Below the pieces are notes generated by a model. That model saw nothing but the letters and a program-made list of their open reading frames with translations, had not been told where the DNA came from and did not search any database. Positions 52,351 to 61,180 of a stretch of DNA of 64,000 nt are shown here, piece by piece. Position 1 is the stretch's first letter. Each line of letters opens with the position of its first letter. The position numbers were made by a program, and so were the translations under genes. Origin of the DNA: Hymenobacter nitidus (GTDB taxonomy: Bacteria > Bacteroidota > Bacteroidia > Cytophagales > Hymenobacteraceae); NCBI RefSeq assembly GCF_020447315.1, contig NZ_JAJADQ010000009.1, forward strand, positions 1 through 64,000, given 5' to 3'.

Positions 52351-53940
52351 ATGAGACTACACCTAAACTCCCCCAAAGCCTTGGTGCTGGGGCTAACGCT
52401 ACTGGCTGCCGCTCCGCACGACGGATTCAGCCAGAACGCCGAAAAAAAAACCGGCCTTAGCCTCTACGGTTCCACGCTGCAGTACCACGGCGACCATGGT
52501 TCCGAATGGTTCAAAAATGACAAGATTGAGTTCGGCGCGGGCTTCAAGCTCGGCCGCTACATCAATCCGGGCATCGACCTGGGCCTGGACCTGAGCTATG
52601 GTGAAATGGCTTACTCGGCCACTCCTCCTAAAAACCGCGCGCAGGCCTTCAGCGGCTTCCGGGCCAATGTGGTCAACATTGGCATTCCCGTTACGCTGAA
52701 GCTCAACAACGGCTGGGCCCTGAAGGAAGACGCCTTCTTCGCCCCTTACCTGAGCCTGGCCCCCGGCCTTTTCTTCGCCAGCACCGACCGGTTTAAAGTA
52801 AACGGTGGTGCCCCCGACAACCGCGACCTGTACGCCTTCGATATTCACGGTGCCGCTGGTATCCGCCTGAACTTCTCGTCGAGCGTATCGGCCTTCGTGC
52901 AAACCGGTCAGCACTACATCCTGACCGACCAGATTGATGGCATTACGCTGAAAGGCAACATCAACGACCGGTACCTGCAGCACACTGCGGGCCTGACCTT
53001 CAACTTCGGCAAAACCATTGATACCGATGGTGACGGCGTAAGCGACAAAAAAGACAAATGCCCCGGCACCCCCACGGGTGTAGCCGTGGATGCCAATGGC
53101 TGCCCACTGGATGGCGACGGCGACGGTGTGCCGGATTACCAGGATAAGTGCCCCACCGAAAAAGGCCTGGCCGCGCTGGAAGGCTGCCCCGACCGTGACG
53201 GTGATGGTGTGCGCGACGGCGACGACGCCTGCCCCGACGTGCCCGGCAAGGCGGAGCTGAAAGGCTGCCCAGATGCTGACAACGACGGCGTAACTGACCT
53301 GAGCGACAAGTGCCCCAACACGCCAGCTGGCGTAGCAGTAGATGCAACCGGCTGCCCCTTGGATAAAGACGGCGACGGTGTGCCGGACTATCTGGACCGC
53401 TGCCCCAACCGCCCCGGCCCAGCCTCGAACAAAGGCTGCCCAGAAATGAAGGTGGAAGAGAAAAAGCGTCTGCAGGAAGCCACTAAGTACATCCAGTTCG
53501 AATTCGACAAGGCTACGCTGAAGCCGATTTCGTTCCCGACCCTGAATGGCCTGGTGCAGATCCTGAACGACTACCCCGACTACTCGCTGGGTATCTCGGC
53601 CCACGCCGATAACAAAGGGGATGATGCCTACAACCTGCGTCTGTCGGATGCCCGCGCCGCCTCGGCCCGCACCTACATGCTCAGCAAAGGCATTGCCGCC
53701 GACCGTATCGTGTCGCATGGCTACGGCGAAACCAAGCCGATTGCCGACAATGCCAAGGAGTCCGGCCGCGCCATCAACCGCCGCGTAGAGTTCGACGTGT
53801 ACCTGCCCGGTGACCCGAACCCTGCCGAAACGAAGTATGGCCCGGCTCCCGAAATTCCCGCCGCACCCGTGAAGGCTGCGCCCGTGAAAAAGGCTCCGGT
53901 GAAAAAAGCGCCGGTACGCAAAGCTGCTCCGCGCCGCTAG
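52351..53940 (+). CDS. OmpA family outer-membrane protein with TSP type 3 repeats
   Basis: A 529-residue outer-membrane protein linking membrane to peptidoglycan. Signal peptide at residues 1-28; an eight-stranded-type barrel (about 30-225); then five calcium-binding thrombospondin type 3 repeats of the DxDGDGVxDxxDxCP kind (about 228-365); then the OmpA domain (about 375-495) with YIQFEFDKATLKP and the peptidoglycan-binding DARAASARTYML and R-x-x-R-V-E-F ending. The last 30 residues are an A-P-V-K-K repeat tail, strongly basic. This architecture is one of the most abundant envelope proteins in Bacteroidota. Confidence 0.94.
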   Translation: MRLHLNSPKALVLGLTLLAAAPHDGFSQNAEKKTGLSLYGSTLQYHGDHGSEWFKNDKIEFGAGFKLGRYINPGIDLGLDLSYGEMAYSATPPKNRAQAFSGFRANVVNIGIPVTLKLNNGWALKEDAFFAPYLSLAPGLFFASTDRFKVNGGAPDNRDLYAFDIHGAAGIRLNFSSSVSAFVQTGQHYILTDQIDGITLKGNINDRYLQHTAGLTFNFGKTIDTDGDGVSDKKDKCPGTPTGVAVDANGCPLDGDGDGVPDYQDKCPTEKGLAALEGCPDRDGDGVRDGDDACPDVPGKAELKGCPDADNDGVTDLSDKCPNTPAGVAVDATGCPLDKDGDGVPDYLDRCPNRPGPASNKGCPEMKVEEKKRLQEATKYIQFEFDKATLKPISFPTLNGLVQILNDYPDYSLGISAHADNKGDDAYNLRLSDARAASARTYMLSKGIAADRIVSHGYGETKPIADNAKESGRAINRRVEFDVYLPGDPNPAETKYGPAPEIPAAPVKAAPVKKAPVKKAPVRKAAPRR

Positions 53941-53986
53941 TAAGCCCTGCGGTACCTGCCTGCGGGCAGCGTAAATACCTCCTGAA

Positions 53987-54019
53987 AATGGCCAGCTCCC
54001 GTAGCTGGCCATTTTTTTT
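53987..54019 (+). terminator. Terminator after the OmpA-type gene
   Basis: AATGGCCAGCT and AGCTGGCCATT with loop CCCGT, followed by eight T residues: a textbook intrinsic terminator. Confidence 0.95.
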
Positions 54020-54238
54020 GTCCTTGCCGCAGCCTGCCACACGGTAAGTGAGACAGATTAGAATTGCACTTTTCGCTATTCGAGACTTCTGCCCACTAAT
54101 TTTTTGAATTGGTAAAATCCAGCTTCCGAAAATGCTTAATTTTGTTTTTGCGCCAGAACCGGCTCGGCTAGCAGCTTGTCTTGTCGTATCTTACACAGCT
54201 TTTTCCGTTTGCTCTCTGAGGCCCACTTTTAGTTCTCT

Positions 54239-56710
54239 ATGAAAGTATTATACTTTTTCAGTACGCTCCTGTTTTGTAGTCTGACCAGCTCGGCGCAAGA
54301 CCTGATGTACCAGACACCGCCTAAATCCATTGTAGCTCTGGCCGATGCGCCCAGCACCCCGCGGGTGAGCGTGTCGTCGAATGGCCAGTGGATGTTGCTG
54401 CTCGACAATCAGGACATGCCCAGCATTGCGGATCTGTCGCAGCCGGAGTTGCGGATTGGGGGCTTGCGCATCAACCCCAGGACGAACGGACCGAGCCGGG
54501 TAAACTACATCACCAAGCTTCGGCTCAAGCACCTGCCCGACGGCAAAGAGCTGCTGGTGCAGGGCCTGCCCGCCAAAGCCCGCATCAGCGAAGTAACATG
54601 GTCGCCGGACAACACGAAGGTGGCCTTCACCCACACCTCCGACCGACACGTGGAGCTGTGGCTGCTGGACGTGGCTTCGGCCTCGGCCCGCCTGATGCCC
54701 AACCTGTTTCTGAACAGCGTCTTCGGCAAATCCTACGAGTGGGTGTCGGATAGCCAGACGCTGCTGGCCCGCGCCATCGTGGGGGGCCGCGGCGAAACGC
54801 CCATTCTGAGCCCGGTGCCCATGGGCCCCACGGTGCAGGAAAACATCGGCCGCAAAGCCCCGGCCCGCACCTATCAGGACCTGCTGAAAAACCCGACCGA
54901 CGAGAAGCTGTTCGAGTTTTATGCCACGGCTCAGGTCGTGAAAGTAACCGTGACGGGCCGTATGCAGCCCCTGGGCCAGCCCGGGGTGGTGCAGCAGGCG
55001 ACGCCCTCGCCCAACGGCCGCTACGCCCTGATCAAGACGCGCCACCGGCCCTTTTCCTACACGCTGCCCTACACCGACTTCCCACTCCAGGTCGACATCA
55101 TGAGCATGGAAGGCCTGCTGGTGAAAACCGTGGCCGATCTGCCCCTGGCTGACAACGTGCCCAGCAGCTTCGACGCGGTGGCTACCGGCCAGCGCAGCCA
55201 CGGCTGGCGCGCCGACGTGCCCTCGACCCTCTATTGGGTAGAAGCCCAGGACGGCGGCGACCCCAAAACCCAGGCCACCGTGCGCGACAAAATCTTCACG
55301 CTGGCCGCACCCTTCGAGAACGAGCCCCAGGAGTTTGCTTCGCTGCCTTTGCGCTTCCGCGACGTTGTCTGGGGTAATGCCAACCTGGCGCTGGTGGAAG
55401 GCTACCGCTGGGCCGACCGCAAGGAGATGACCTGGACGCTGAATCCAACGGCCAAAACGCCGCCCGCGGTGCTGTTCGACCGCTCGTCGCAGGATACCTA
55501 CACGGCGCCGGGCGCGCCCTACACCGTGCGCAACATCACGGGCAACGAGGTACTGGCCACCGATGCCAAGGGCGAAACCCTGTACTTCATCGGTACTGGC
55601 GCGTCGGCAGAGGGCGACCGGCCCTTCGTGGATGAGCTGGACGTAGCATCCAAGAAAAGCACCCGCTGGTGGCGCTCCGAGGCTCCTTTCTACGAGGTAC
55701 CCGTCACCATTCTGGACCTGAACAAGCGCCAGCTTCTTACCCGGCGCGAGTCGCAGCAGGAGGCGCCCAACTACTACCTGCGCGAGGTAAAAAGCGCCAA
55801 GCTGACCCCACTGACCAAGTTTACCAACCCCTACGCGGCCGTGGGCAACCTAACCAAGCAGGTGCTCAAGTATAAGCGCGCCGATGGCGTGGACCTGACG
55901 GCCAACCTGTACCTGCCCTACGGCTACAAAAAGGAAGACGGCCCGCTGCCCACGCTGATGGAAGCCTACCCCGTCGAGTTCAAGAACAAGGCCAATGCCG
56001 GCCAGGTGAAAGGCTCACCCTACGCCTTCACGCGCCTAAGCTGGGGTTCCCCCATTTACTGGGTGACGCAGGGCTACGCCGTGCTGCAGGCCACCAGCAT
56101 TCCAATTGTGGGCGAAGGCACGAAAGAACCCAACGATACCTACGTGGAGCAGCTTACGGCCAGCGCCAAAGCGGCCATCGACGAGGGAGCCCGACTGGGT
56201 GTCGTCGACCGGAAGCGGGTGGCGGTAATGGGCCACTCCTATGGGGCCTTCATGACGGCCAACCTGCTGGCCCACACCGACCTATTTAAGGCCGGTATTG
56301 CCCGCAGCGGCGCCTACAACCGCACCCTGACGCCCTTTGGCTTCCAGGCCGAGGAGCGCACTTACTGGGAAGCGCCGGAGGTGTACAATAACATGTCGCC
56401 CTTCACTTACGCCGACAAAATCAAGACGCCGCTGCTGCTGATTCACGGGGAGGCCGACAACAATTCGGGCACTTTCCCGCTGCAGAGTGAGCGTTTCTAT
56501 AACGCCCTGAAGGGCCACGGCGCCACGGTGCGCTACGTGGTGCTGCCCTTTGAGGCCCACGGCTACGCCGCCCGCGAATCGGTGATGCACACGCTCTGGG
56601 AAATGAACAGCTGGCTGGACAAGTACGTGAAGCAGCCCGCCGCTGCTGCTCCTGCCGCTCCCGCCACTCCCGACCAAAGCGCGGTAGGCGCCAAGACCGA
56701 GGGTAACTGA
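54239..56710 (+). CDS. S9 family prolyl oligopeptidase
   Basis: An 823-residue exported serine peptidase with signal peptide (LYFFSTLLFCSLTSSAQ). The N-terminal two thirds is a beta-propeller; the C-terminal alpha/beta hydrolase domain (from about 555) has the nucleophile S667 in MGHSYGAF, the acid in LLIHGEADNN, and the histidine in FEAHGYAARES. It resembles the glutamyl endopeptidase/acylaminoacyl-peptidase-like S9 group of Bacteroidota. It likely trims peptides in the periplasm. The C-terminal tail is Ala/Pro-rich. Monocistronic with a strong terminator. Confidence 0.93.
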   Translation: MKVLYFFSTLLFCSLTSSAQDLMYQTPPKSIVALADAPSTPRVSVSSNGQWMLLLDNQDMPSIADLSQPELRIGGLRINPRTNGPSRVNYITKLRLKHLPDGKELLVQGLPAKARISEVTWSPDNTKVAFTHTSDRHVELWLLDVASASARLMPNLFLNSVFGKSYEWVSDSQTLLARAIVGGRGETPILSPVPMGPTVQENIGRKAPARTYQDLLKNPTDEKLFEFYATAQVVKVTVTGRMQPLGQPGVVQQATPSPNGRYALIKTRHRPFSYTLPYTDFPLQVDIMSMEGLLVKTVADLPLADNVPSSFDAVATGQRSHGWRADVPSTLYWVEAQDGGDPKTQATVRDKIFTLAAPFENEPQEFASLPLRFRDVVWGNANLALVEGYRWADRKEMTWTLNPTAKTPPAVLFDRSSQDTYTAPGAPYTVRNITGNEVLATDAKGETLYFIGTGASAEGDRPFVDELDVASKKSTRWWRSEAPFYEVPVTILDLNKRQLLTRRESQQEAPNYYLREVKSAKLTPLTKFTNPYAAVGNLTKQVLKYKRADGVDLTANLYLPYGYKKEDGPLPTLMEAYPVEFKNKANAGQVKGSPYAFTRLSWGSPIYWVTQGYAVLQATSIPIVGEGTKEPNDTYVEQLTASAKAAIDEGARLGVVDRKRVAVMGHSYGAFMTANLLAHTDLFKAGIARSGAYNRTLTPFGFQAEERTYWEAPEVYNNMSPFTYADKIKTPLLLIHGEADNNSGTFPLQSERFYNALKGHGATVRYVVLPFEAHGYAARESVMHTLWEMNSWLDKYVKQPAAAAPAAPATPDQSAVGAKTEGN

Positions 56711-56727
56711 TTAACGATGCTCAACCC

Positions 56728-56771
56728 AATTAAAGAGGCCCCAACCTGTGCAGGTTGGGGCCTCTTTAATT
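56728..56771. terminator. Bidirectional terminator (44-bp palindrome)
   Basis: Two 21-bp arms, AATTAAAGAGGCCCCAACCTG and its exact complement, flank a two-base spacer, between the converging S9 peptidase and DUF72 genes. Confidence 0.93.
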
Positions 56772-56817
56772 GTATAGTAGCTCAGCAAAGCCTTCCCGAG
56801 ACGACCCTAAACCGAGC

Positions 56818-57543
56818 TCATACTCCGACAATGGCGCGCAACTGCTGGGCGTTGCGGATGGCGGAGGTGTCAATGTCGTTGTTGAAGTAGATATAGGCCT
56901 GCTTTACCCCAGACTCCTGCTTTATTCGCTCAGCCAGCTGCACCAGCTCCGGCTCCGAGTACGGTGACTTATACAGCTCGGGCACGCCGTGCAGGCGGTA
57001 ATAGAGCACCGGAGCATTGGCAATAACATCGGTGGGAAGAGCCGGGTGGCTCTGGCCGCAGAAGCTGATGTTGCGGCGGGCTAGCTCCTGAAACACGGGG
57101 CCTTCCCACCAGCTCGGGTGCCGAAACTCCAGCACGTTGGCAAAAGCCGGGTCGAGGCTCTCGACGATGCGCTGCAGCCGCTCCTGGGAGTAGGCCAGGC
57201 GCGGGGGCAGCTGAAAGAGCACCGGGCCGAGCTTTTCGCGCAGCCCCTCCTGCATGGTGCCGTAGAAATCGGCCAGTAGCTGGGCGCAGTCGTGAAACTG
57301 CTTGTAGTGCGTAATCAGGCGCGGCGCCTTCACCGAGAAGACGAACCCGGCGGGGCTGATGCTGTACCAGTTTTCGACGAAGGAAAGCTGGGGAAACCGG
57401 TAGAAGGTCACGTTCAGCTCCAGAGTATTGAAGTGCTGGCTGTAGAATTCAAACCAGCGGCGCTGGGGCAGCTTTTCGGGGTAAAAGGAGCCGCGCCAGT
57501 GCCGGTAGTGAAACCCTGAGCAGCCAATAAACCAGGAATTCAT
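56818..57543 (-). CDS. DUF72 domain protein (1)
   Basis: A 241-residue TIM-barrel protein of the YecE/DUF72 family, function unknown. Signature parts: IGCSGFHYRHWRGSFYPEKL at the N-terminus, FNTLELNVTFYRFP, RPVFQLPPRL-like LFQLPPRLAYSQERL, EFRHPSWW and YIYFNNDIDTSAIRNA at the C-terminus. The ATG at 57541-57543 is preferred to a TTG two codons upstream. A paralogue lies at 59460; both keep the proposed active-site Asp/Glu and Arg-His residues. Confidence 0.9.
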   Translation of the reverse strand: MNSWFIGCSGFHYRHWRGSFYPEKLPQRRWFEFYSQHFNTLELNVTFYRFPQLSFVENWYSISPAGFVFSVKAPRLITHYKQFHDCAQLLADFYGTMQEGLREKLGPVLFQLPPRLAYSQERLQRIVESLDPAFANVLEFRHPSWWEGPVFQELARRNISFCGQSHPALPTDVIANAPVLYYRLHGVPELYKSPYSEPELVQLAERIKQESGVKQAYIYFNNDIDTSAIRNAQQLRAIVGV

Positions 57544-57672
57544 GGGCAAATGGTGGCAAGATGGTGCCCCGGCTATACGCAGTTTATTTCCTGGCAGTCA
57601 ACCATAACCTTGTCTAGCCGAGCTTCGTTTTAGACTCATAGTTCTATTTCATCACCTCTAAATTCAAACGTC

Positions 57673-57960
57673 ATGAAAACGTTCAAGATATATGTTGTCA
57701 TGCTGCTGGCCTTCTTCATGCTCGGCACTACCGCCAACACGGCCCAGGCCCAGGATGCTCCCAAAAAAGGCTGGAGCAAGAAAGCTAAAGGGGCAGCCAT
57801 TGGCGGCGGTGCGGGTGTCGTAACGGGCGCCGTAGTGGGTGGTACTAAAGGCGCCATCATCGGAGGCGCGGCCGGCGCAGCTGCCGGCGGTCTGATTGGG
57901 CGTAAGAAAGACAAGAAGAAAGACCCCGTGCGTCACGCCGAGTATTCGCGCAAAGACTAA
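57673..57960 (+). CDS. Small exported glycine-zipper protein
   Basis: A 95-residue protein with signal peptide (VVMLLAFFMLGTTANTAQAQ) followed by a glycine-zipper segment, AAIGGGAGVVTGAVVGGTKG and AIIGGAAGAAAGGLIG, of the YMGG-like type, and a lysine-rich end (RKKDKKKDP). Such proteins sit in the outer membrane or periplasm and may oligomerise; precise role unknown. Short intergenic distances and a perfect terminator show that it is its own transcription unit. Confidence 0.85.
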   Translation: MKTFKIYVVMLLAFFMLGTTANTAQAQDAPKKGWSKKAKGAAIGGGAGVVTGAVVGGTKGAIIGGAAGAAAGGLIGRKKDKKKDPVRHAEYSRKD

Positions 57961-57995
57961 TCTGCTAACTTAGCTTGCTGCTACGACAGCCAATA

Positions 57996-58029
57996 AAAAG
58001 GCCCCGGATAATATTATCCGGGGCCTTTT
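57996..58029. terminator. Bidirectional terminator (34-bp perfect palindrome)
   Basis: AAAAGGCCCCGGATAAT and its exact complement, between the converging glycine-zipper and esterase genes, with A- and T-tracts at the ends. Confidence 0.95.
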
Positions 58030-58050
58030 CTGTGCCTCAAATCTAGCGCC

Positions 58051-59220
58051 TTATGGCTTTATCAGCTTCTGGAAGCTACTGGTGCCGTTGCTTTCGACCC
58101 GCAGCAGATACATGCCGCTGCGCCAGCCGCTGGTGGAAAGCTGCACGGCGCCATCAGCGACCCGCACCGCTCGCACCGGCACTGCTTTGCCCAGGGCATC
58201 AGCCACGAAAACCTGCTCGGGAAGTAGCGTACCGCCGGCCCGCACCGTCACGATATCAGCCACCGGATTAGGGTATACGCTGATGTTGGCCGCCGCTGAT
58301 TGGGCGGTGGTGGATAGTGGGGTGCTGAGCTGACTGAGCCGGTAGCGCCGCAGAAAGCGCCACACTTCCCGGCTGGCGCTGATGTCGCGGTTGGTAACGC
58401 CGATGTTGACCGGCGCGCCCGGCCAGGTGTGGCCCCCGTCGATGATTTTGTAGTGCTCGACTACGCTGCCATTACGGCCCCCGCTGTATACGTAGCGCTC
58501 GGCCGTGCTGCCGTCGGTGGTGTTGGTGTTGGGCACAGCCGTGACGGCGGGCGTGGGCGCGCAGCCATTGAAGCGCACCCAGTAGTCGACCACGGCAGGG
58601 ATGGGCACGAACAGGATGTTGCCGTTGTAGGGCACGGTACCGTCGGCGGTGCCGTGGATTTCCATGACGGGCACTGGGTGCTGGGGCGTGCAGGCATTCA
58701 GGCGGCTTTGCACCATGCTGCCCGTGACGGAGGCCACGGCCGTGACGCGGCTGCTGAGTTTGCAGGCCAGCTCGTAGCTCATAAAGCCGCCGTTGCTCAT
58801 GCCGGTGCTATACACCCGGTCGGGGTCGATGCTATAGCGGCTTTGCAGATTGGTGAGCAGCTCGGCGAGAAAGGCCACATCATCGACACCCGAGCCGGGG
58901 GCCACGAAGGTGTTCCAGAAGCGGCTACCGGTTCCGTCGATAGTGCCGTTCGGGTGCACAATGAGGAAGTTGGCCGTGTCGGCAATGGGCCGGAAGTCGC
59001 CGTAGAGCTCCTGCTCCAGGTTGTTGGAGCCGTAGCCGTGCAGATTAAAAAGCAGCGGCACGGCCTTGGCAGGCGAGTAAGCGGCCGGCACATAGAGCCG
59101 GTACTCCCGCGTGACGCCGCCGCTGACGATGGTGCCCGTCACGGTGGTTTGGGCCTGAGCGGGGGCCGCAAAGCCCGCCAGCAGGGCGGCTACTGTGCCT
59201 AAGCGGAGTAACGTTTTCAT
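58051..59220 (-). CDS. Secreted PHB depolymerase-family esterase with T9SS domain
   Basis: A 389-residue esterase of the LpqC/PHB depolymerase group, which includes feruloyl and acetylxylan esterases. Signal peptide ends APAQAQ. The alpha/beta hydrolase motifs are LFNLHGYGSNN (oxyanion), nucleophile in TGMSNGGFMSYELA, acid in MEIHGTADGTVPYNG, histidine in IIDGGHTWPGAP. A T9SS sorting domain starts at about residue 310 (ISVYPNPVADIV) and ends GMYLLRVESNG. It is likely secreted to act on plant or polyester substrates. The ATG at 59218-59220 begins the signal peptide; the longer frame crosses the palindrome upstream. Confidence 0.9.
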   Translation of the reverse strand: MKTLLRLGTVAALLAGFAAPAQAQTTVTGTIVSGGVTREYRLYVPAAYSPAKAVPLLFNLHGYGSNNLEQELYGDFRPIADTANFLIVHPNGTIDGTGSRFWNTFVAPGSGVDDVAFLAELLTNLQSRYSIDPDRVYSTGMSNGGFMSYELACKLSSRVTAVASVTGSMVQSRLNACTPQHPVPVMEIHGTADGTVPYNGNILFVPIPAVVDYWVRFNGCAPTPAVTAVPNTNTTDGSTAERYVYSGGRNGSVVEHYKIIDGGHTWPGAPVNIGVTNRDISASREVWRFLRRYRLSQLSTPLSTTAQSAAANISVYPNPVADIVTVRAGGTLLPEQVFVADALGKAVPVRAVRVADGAVQLSTSGWRSGMYLLRVESNGTSSFQKLIKP

Positions 59221-59309
59221 AGCGGAGGTAGGGTTAGCGTGAATGAGGCAAAGAGGTAATAACAGATTATAGTGGTGCGGCCCAACGTAATAAAGCTTCT
59301 TTTCTTCGT

Positions 59310-59435
59310 CTGTCATCCTTGATCTGGCGTGCGCAGAGCGAAGGACCTTATAGGATAAGAACGACTGCCGTAACAACGACCCGTGCCAGCGTGACAAGGT
59401 TCTTCGCAAAGCGGACGTCAGATCAAGGATGACAG
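59310..59435. repeat. 126-bp inverted-repeat element (MITE-like)
   Basis: Terminal arms CTGTCATCCTTGATCTG (59310-59326) and the exact complement (59419-59435). Inside lie second complementary segments, GCGAAGGACCTT and AAGGTTCTTCGC. The element has no ORF and could fold into one long interrupted hairpin. It lies in the leader region between two divergent genes' starts (esterase) and the 3' side of the DUF72 gene. Confidence 0.75.
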
Positions 59436-59459
59436 CCGAAGCGGGCATTGAAGTTTACT

Positions 59460-60200
59460 CTACGTTTGCTCCCCGACCATGAGCTGTTGCATCTTCTTAG
59501 CGTCGCCGACACCCACGCCGCCGATGCCGTTATTGAAATACAGATACACCTGCTTCAGGTTGGGAATCACGGCAATTTCCTCGGCAATACGCTGCAAAAA
59601 CTCTTGGCTGTACTCCGACTTATACAGCTCTGGCACGCCGTGGAAGCGGTAATACAGCAGGTTGGTAGTAGCCACGGCCTCATCGGGCAACGGCAGCGGA
59701 TGGCTCTGGCTTACGAAGGAAATCCGGTGGCGGCTCAGCTTCTGAAACACCTCCCCTTCCCACCAGCTCGGGTGCCGAAACTCCACCACGTTTTCGAAGC
59801 TGGGGTCCAGGTTATCGACCAGGCGCTGAAGCAGCTCCTCGGTATACGCGGCTTTGGGCGGCAGCTGGAACAAAACCGGCCCAAGCTTGTCCTGCAGCCC
59901 CTCCCGGATGGTGGCATAGAACTCAGCCAGAATCGGCTCGGCCTCGGCGTTGAACTTCTTGTAATGCGTCACCTGCCGCGGGGCCTTCACGGCAAAGCGA
60001 AATTCGGGCGGACTTTGCTGGTAGAGCTTCTCGAAGAAGCTCAGCTCCGGCATGCGGTAGAAGGTCACGTTCAGCTCCAGGGTGTTGAAGTGGGTGCAGT
60101 AGTACGCAAACCACTTGCGCGGCGGCACGTCGGGCGGATAAAACACACCCTTCCAGTCGCGGAAGGAGAAGCCGGAGCAGCCGATGTAGGTAGCGGGCAT
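59460..60200 (-). CDS. DUF72 domain protein (2)
   Basis: A 246-residue paralogue of the DUF72 protein at 56818. Shared blocks: YIGCSGFSFRDWKGVFYPPD, FNTLELNVTFYRMP, FRFAVKAPRQVTHYKKF, VLFQLPPKAAYTEELL, EFRHPSWWEG and VYLYFNNGIGG. Function unknown; a TIM-barrel hydrolase has been suggested for the family. The two copies are separated by the glycine-zipper and esterase genes, so this is not a simple tandem. Confidence 0.9.
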   Translation of the reverse strand: MPATYIGCSGFSFRDWKGVFYPPDVPPRKWFAYYCTHFNTLELNVTFYRMPELSFFEKLYQQSPPEFRFAVKAPRQVTHYKKFNAEAEPILAEFYATIREGLQDKLGPVLFQLPPKAAYTEELLQRLVDNLDPSFENVVEFRHPSWWEGEVFQKLSRHRISFVSQSHPLPLPDEAVATTNLLYYRFHGVPELYKSEYSQEFLQRIAEEIAVIPNLKQVYLYFNNGIGGVGVGDAKKMQQLMVGEQT

Positions 60201-60465
60201 AGCGGGAATCTGGGGTGGAAAGGGCTTCTACGGGCTTTCTTCGGCTTTTGCCGCCCTACTCAAATGAAATAGAGACGCATAGTTGTGCCTATTTGGTGAA
60301 TGACAGTTATCAAACAAACTCACGTGCTGCAATAGCACCTCAACTCGGGAACCGCCCAGTCTGTTAACCTGTCGTTAGATTAGTTTGAAATTCCTGGCCT
60401 CGCTGCCAGCTCAGTAAACCCAGATGTAGTTTTGGGCATATAGTCCAACGGCCTAATTACATAGT
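60201..60465. other. AT-rich intergenic region
   Basis: Between the DUF72 gene and the small ORF. GC content falls sharply here. No promoter matching TAnnTTTG is evident and no gene is seen. Confidence 0.5.
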
Positions 60466-60627
60466 ATGAAACGCTATTCATCTTTCTCCAAGCTCAAAAA
60501 GGCTAGCAATGTGCTGCCTAGCACCCCGCCCGTCTCTCCTCAAGCGGTGGAAAAAATTGATGCTTTTTTAACACGGATAAGAAAATCCATTAAAACCGAG
60601 AATGAACGAACGCGCCCAACCCCTTAA
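60466..60627 (+). CDS. Small basic protein upstream of a nucleotidyltransferase
   Basis: A 53-codon ORF, ATG AAA CGC at 60466 to TAA at 60625-60627. The product is very basic at the start (MKRYSSFSKLKKAS) and has a predicted helix, AVEKIDAFLTRIRKSI. It overlaps the next ORF by 26 bases in another frame, a layout common in antitoxin-toxin and other coupled pairs. I do not recognise a family. AT-rich codons match the next gene, so the two travelled together. Confidence 0.55.
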   Translation: MKRYSSFSKLKKASNVLPSTPPVSPQAVEKIDAFLTRIRKSIKTENERTRPTP

Positions 60628-61123
60628 TAACTCGGCAGAGTTGCAATTACTAAACATCTGCCGAATACTTGCCAAGCACAAAGTAGAGTACCTGATAGTT
60701 GGAGGAACAGCAGTAGGAATTTATGGGTACTCCCGAATGACTATAGTTTACTCAGGGGCTATTTCTGATAAATATGACTTCGATTTTTGGTACAATTCAT
60801 CATATGCCAACCACTACTTACTTTTAGATGCATTAGAAGAAATTGGTGTGAACGTTTCCAAATTTAGAAGTGAGCAGGTCCCTAATCCCAAGAAGTCGTT
60901 CTTCCAGCATAGTTTCCCAGACTTCACCCTAGATTTTCTGCCAGAGATTTTAGGCGTTGGTAGATTTGCCGACGCCTTCCGAAGCAAGGTAGTTTCGACA
61001 GTATAAGGCTTCGATATTTATGTTATTTCTTTGACTGATCTTATTCGAGGCAAACAGGCTGTTAATAGAATTAAGGACCAAGAAGACATAAAAGTTCTCA
61101 AAGCTATGCACAACATAGAGTAA
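60602..61123 (+). pseudogene. Nucleotidyltransferase gene broken by an in-frame TAA
   Basis: The first part (60602-61006, 134 codons) has the nucleotidyltransferase signature: IVGGTAVGIYGYSR followed by a D-x-D in YDFDFWYN. After the TAA at 61004-61006 the same frame stays open for 38 codons and gives the normal C-terminal end of the family, GFDIYVISLTDLIRGKQ and KDQEDIKVLKAM, stopping at 61121-61123. The unbroken protein would have 173 residues. One base change (for example GAA or AAA to TAA) explains it. Low GC marks it as acquired. Without the tail helix, the remaining product is probably inactive, though a 134-residue enzyme core cannot be excluded; a sequencing error is another option. 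Confidence 0.75.
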
Positions 61124-61126
61124 ACA

Positions 61127-61162
61127 AAACGCCCCGAAACCACTCAGGTTCCGGGGCGTTTT
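61127..61162. terminator. Bidirectional terminator
   Basis: AAAACGCCCCG and CGGGGCGTTTT with inner ACC/GGT pairing, separating the converging nucleotidyltransferase and molybdenum hydroxylase genes. Confidence 0.9.
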
Positions 61163-61180
61163 GGTTTTGACTTCAGCTAC

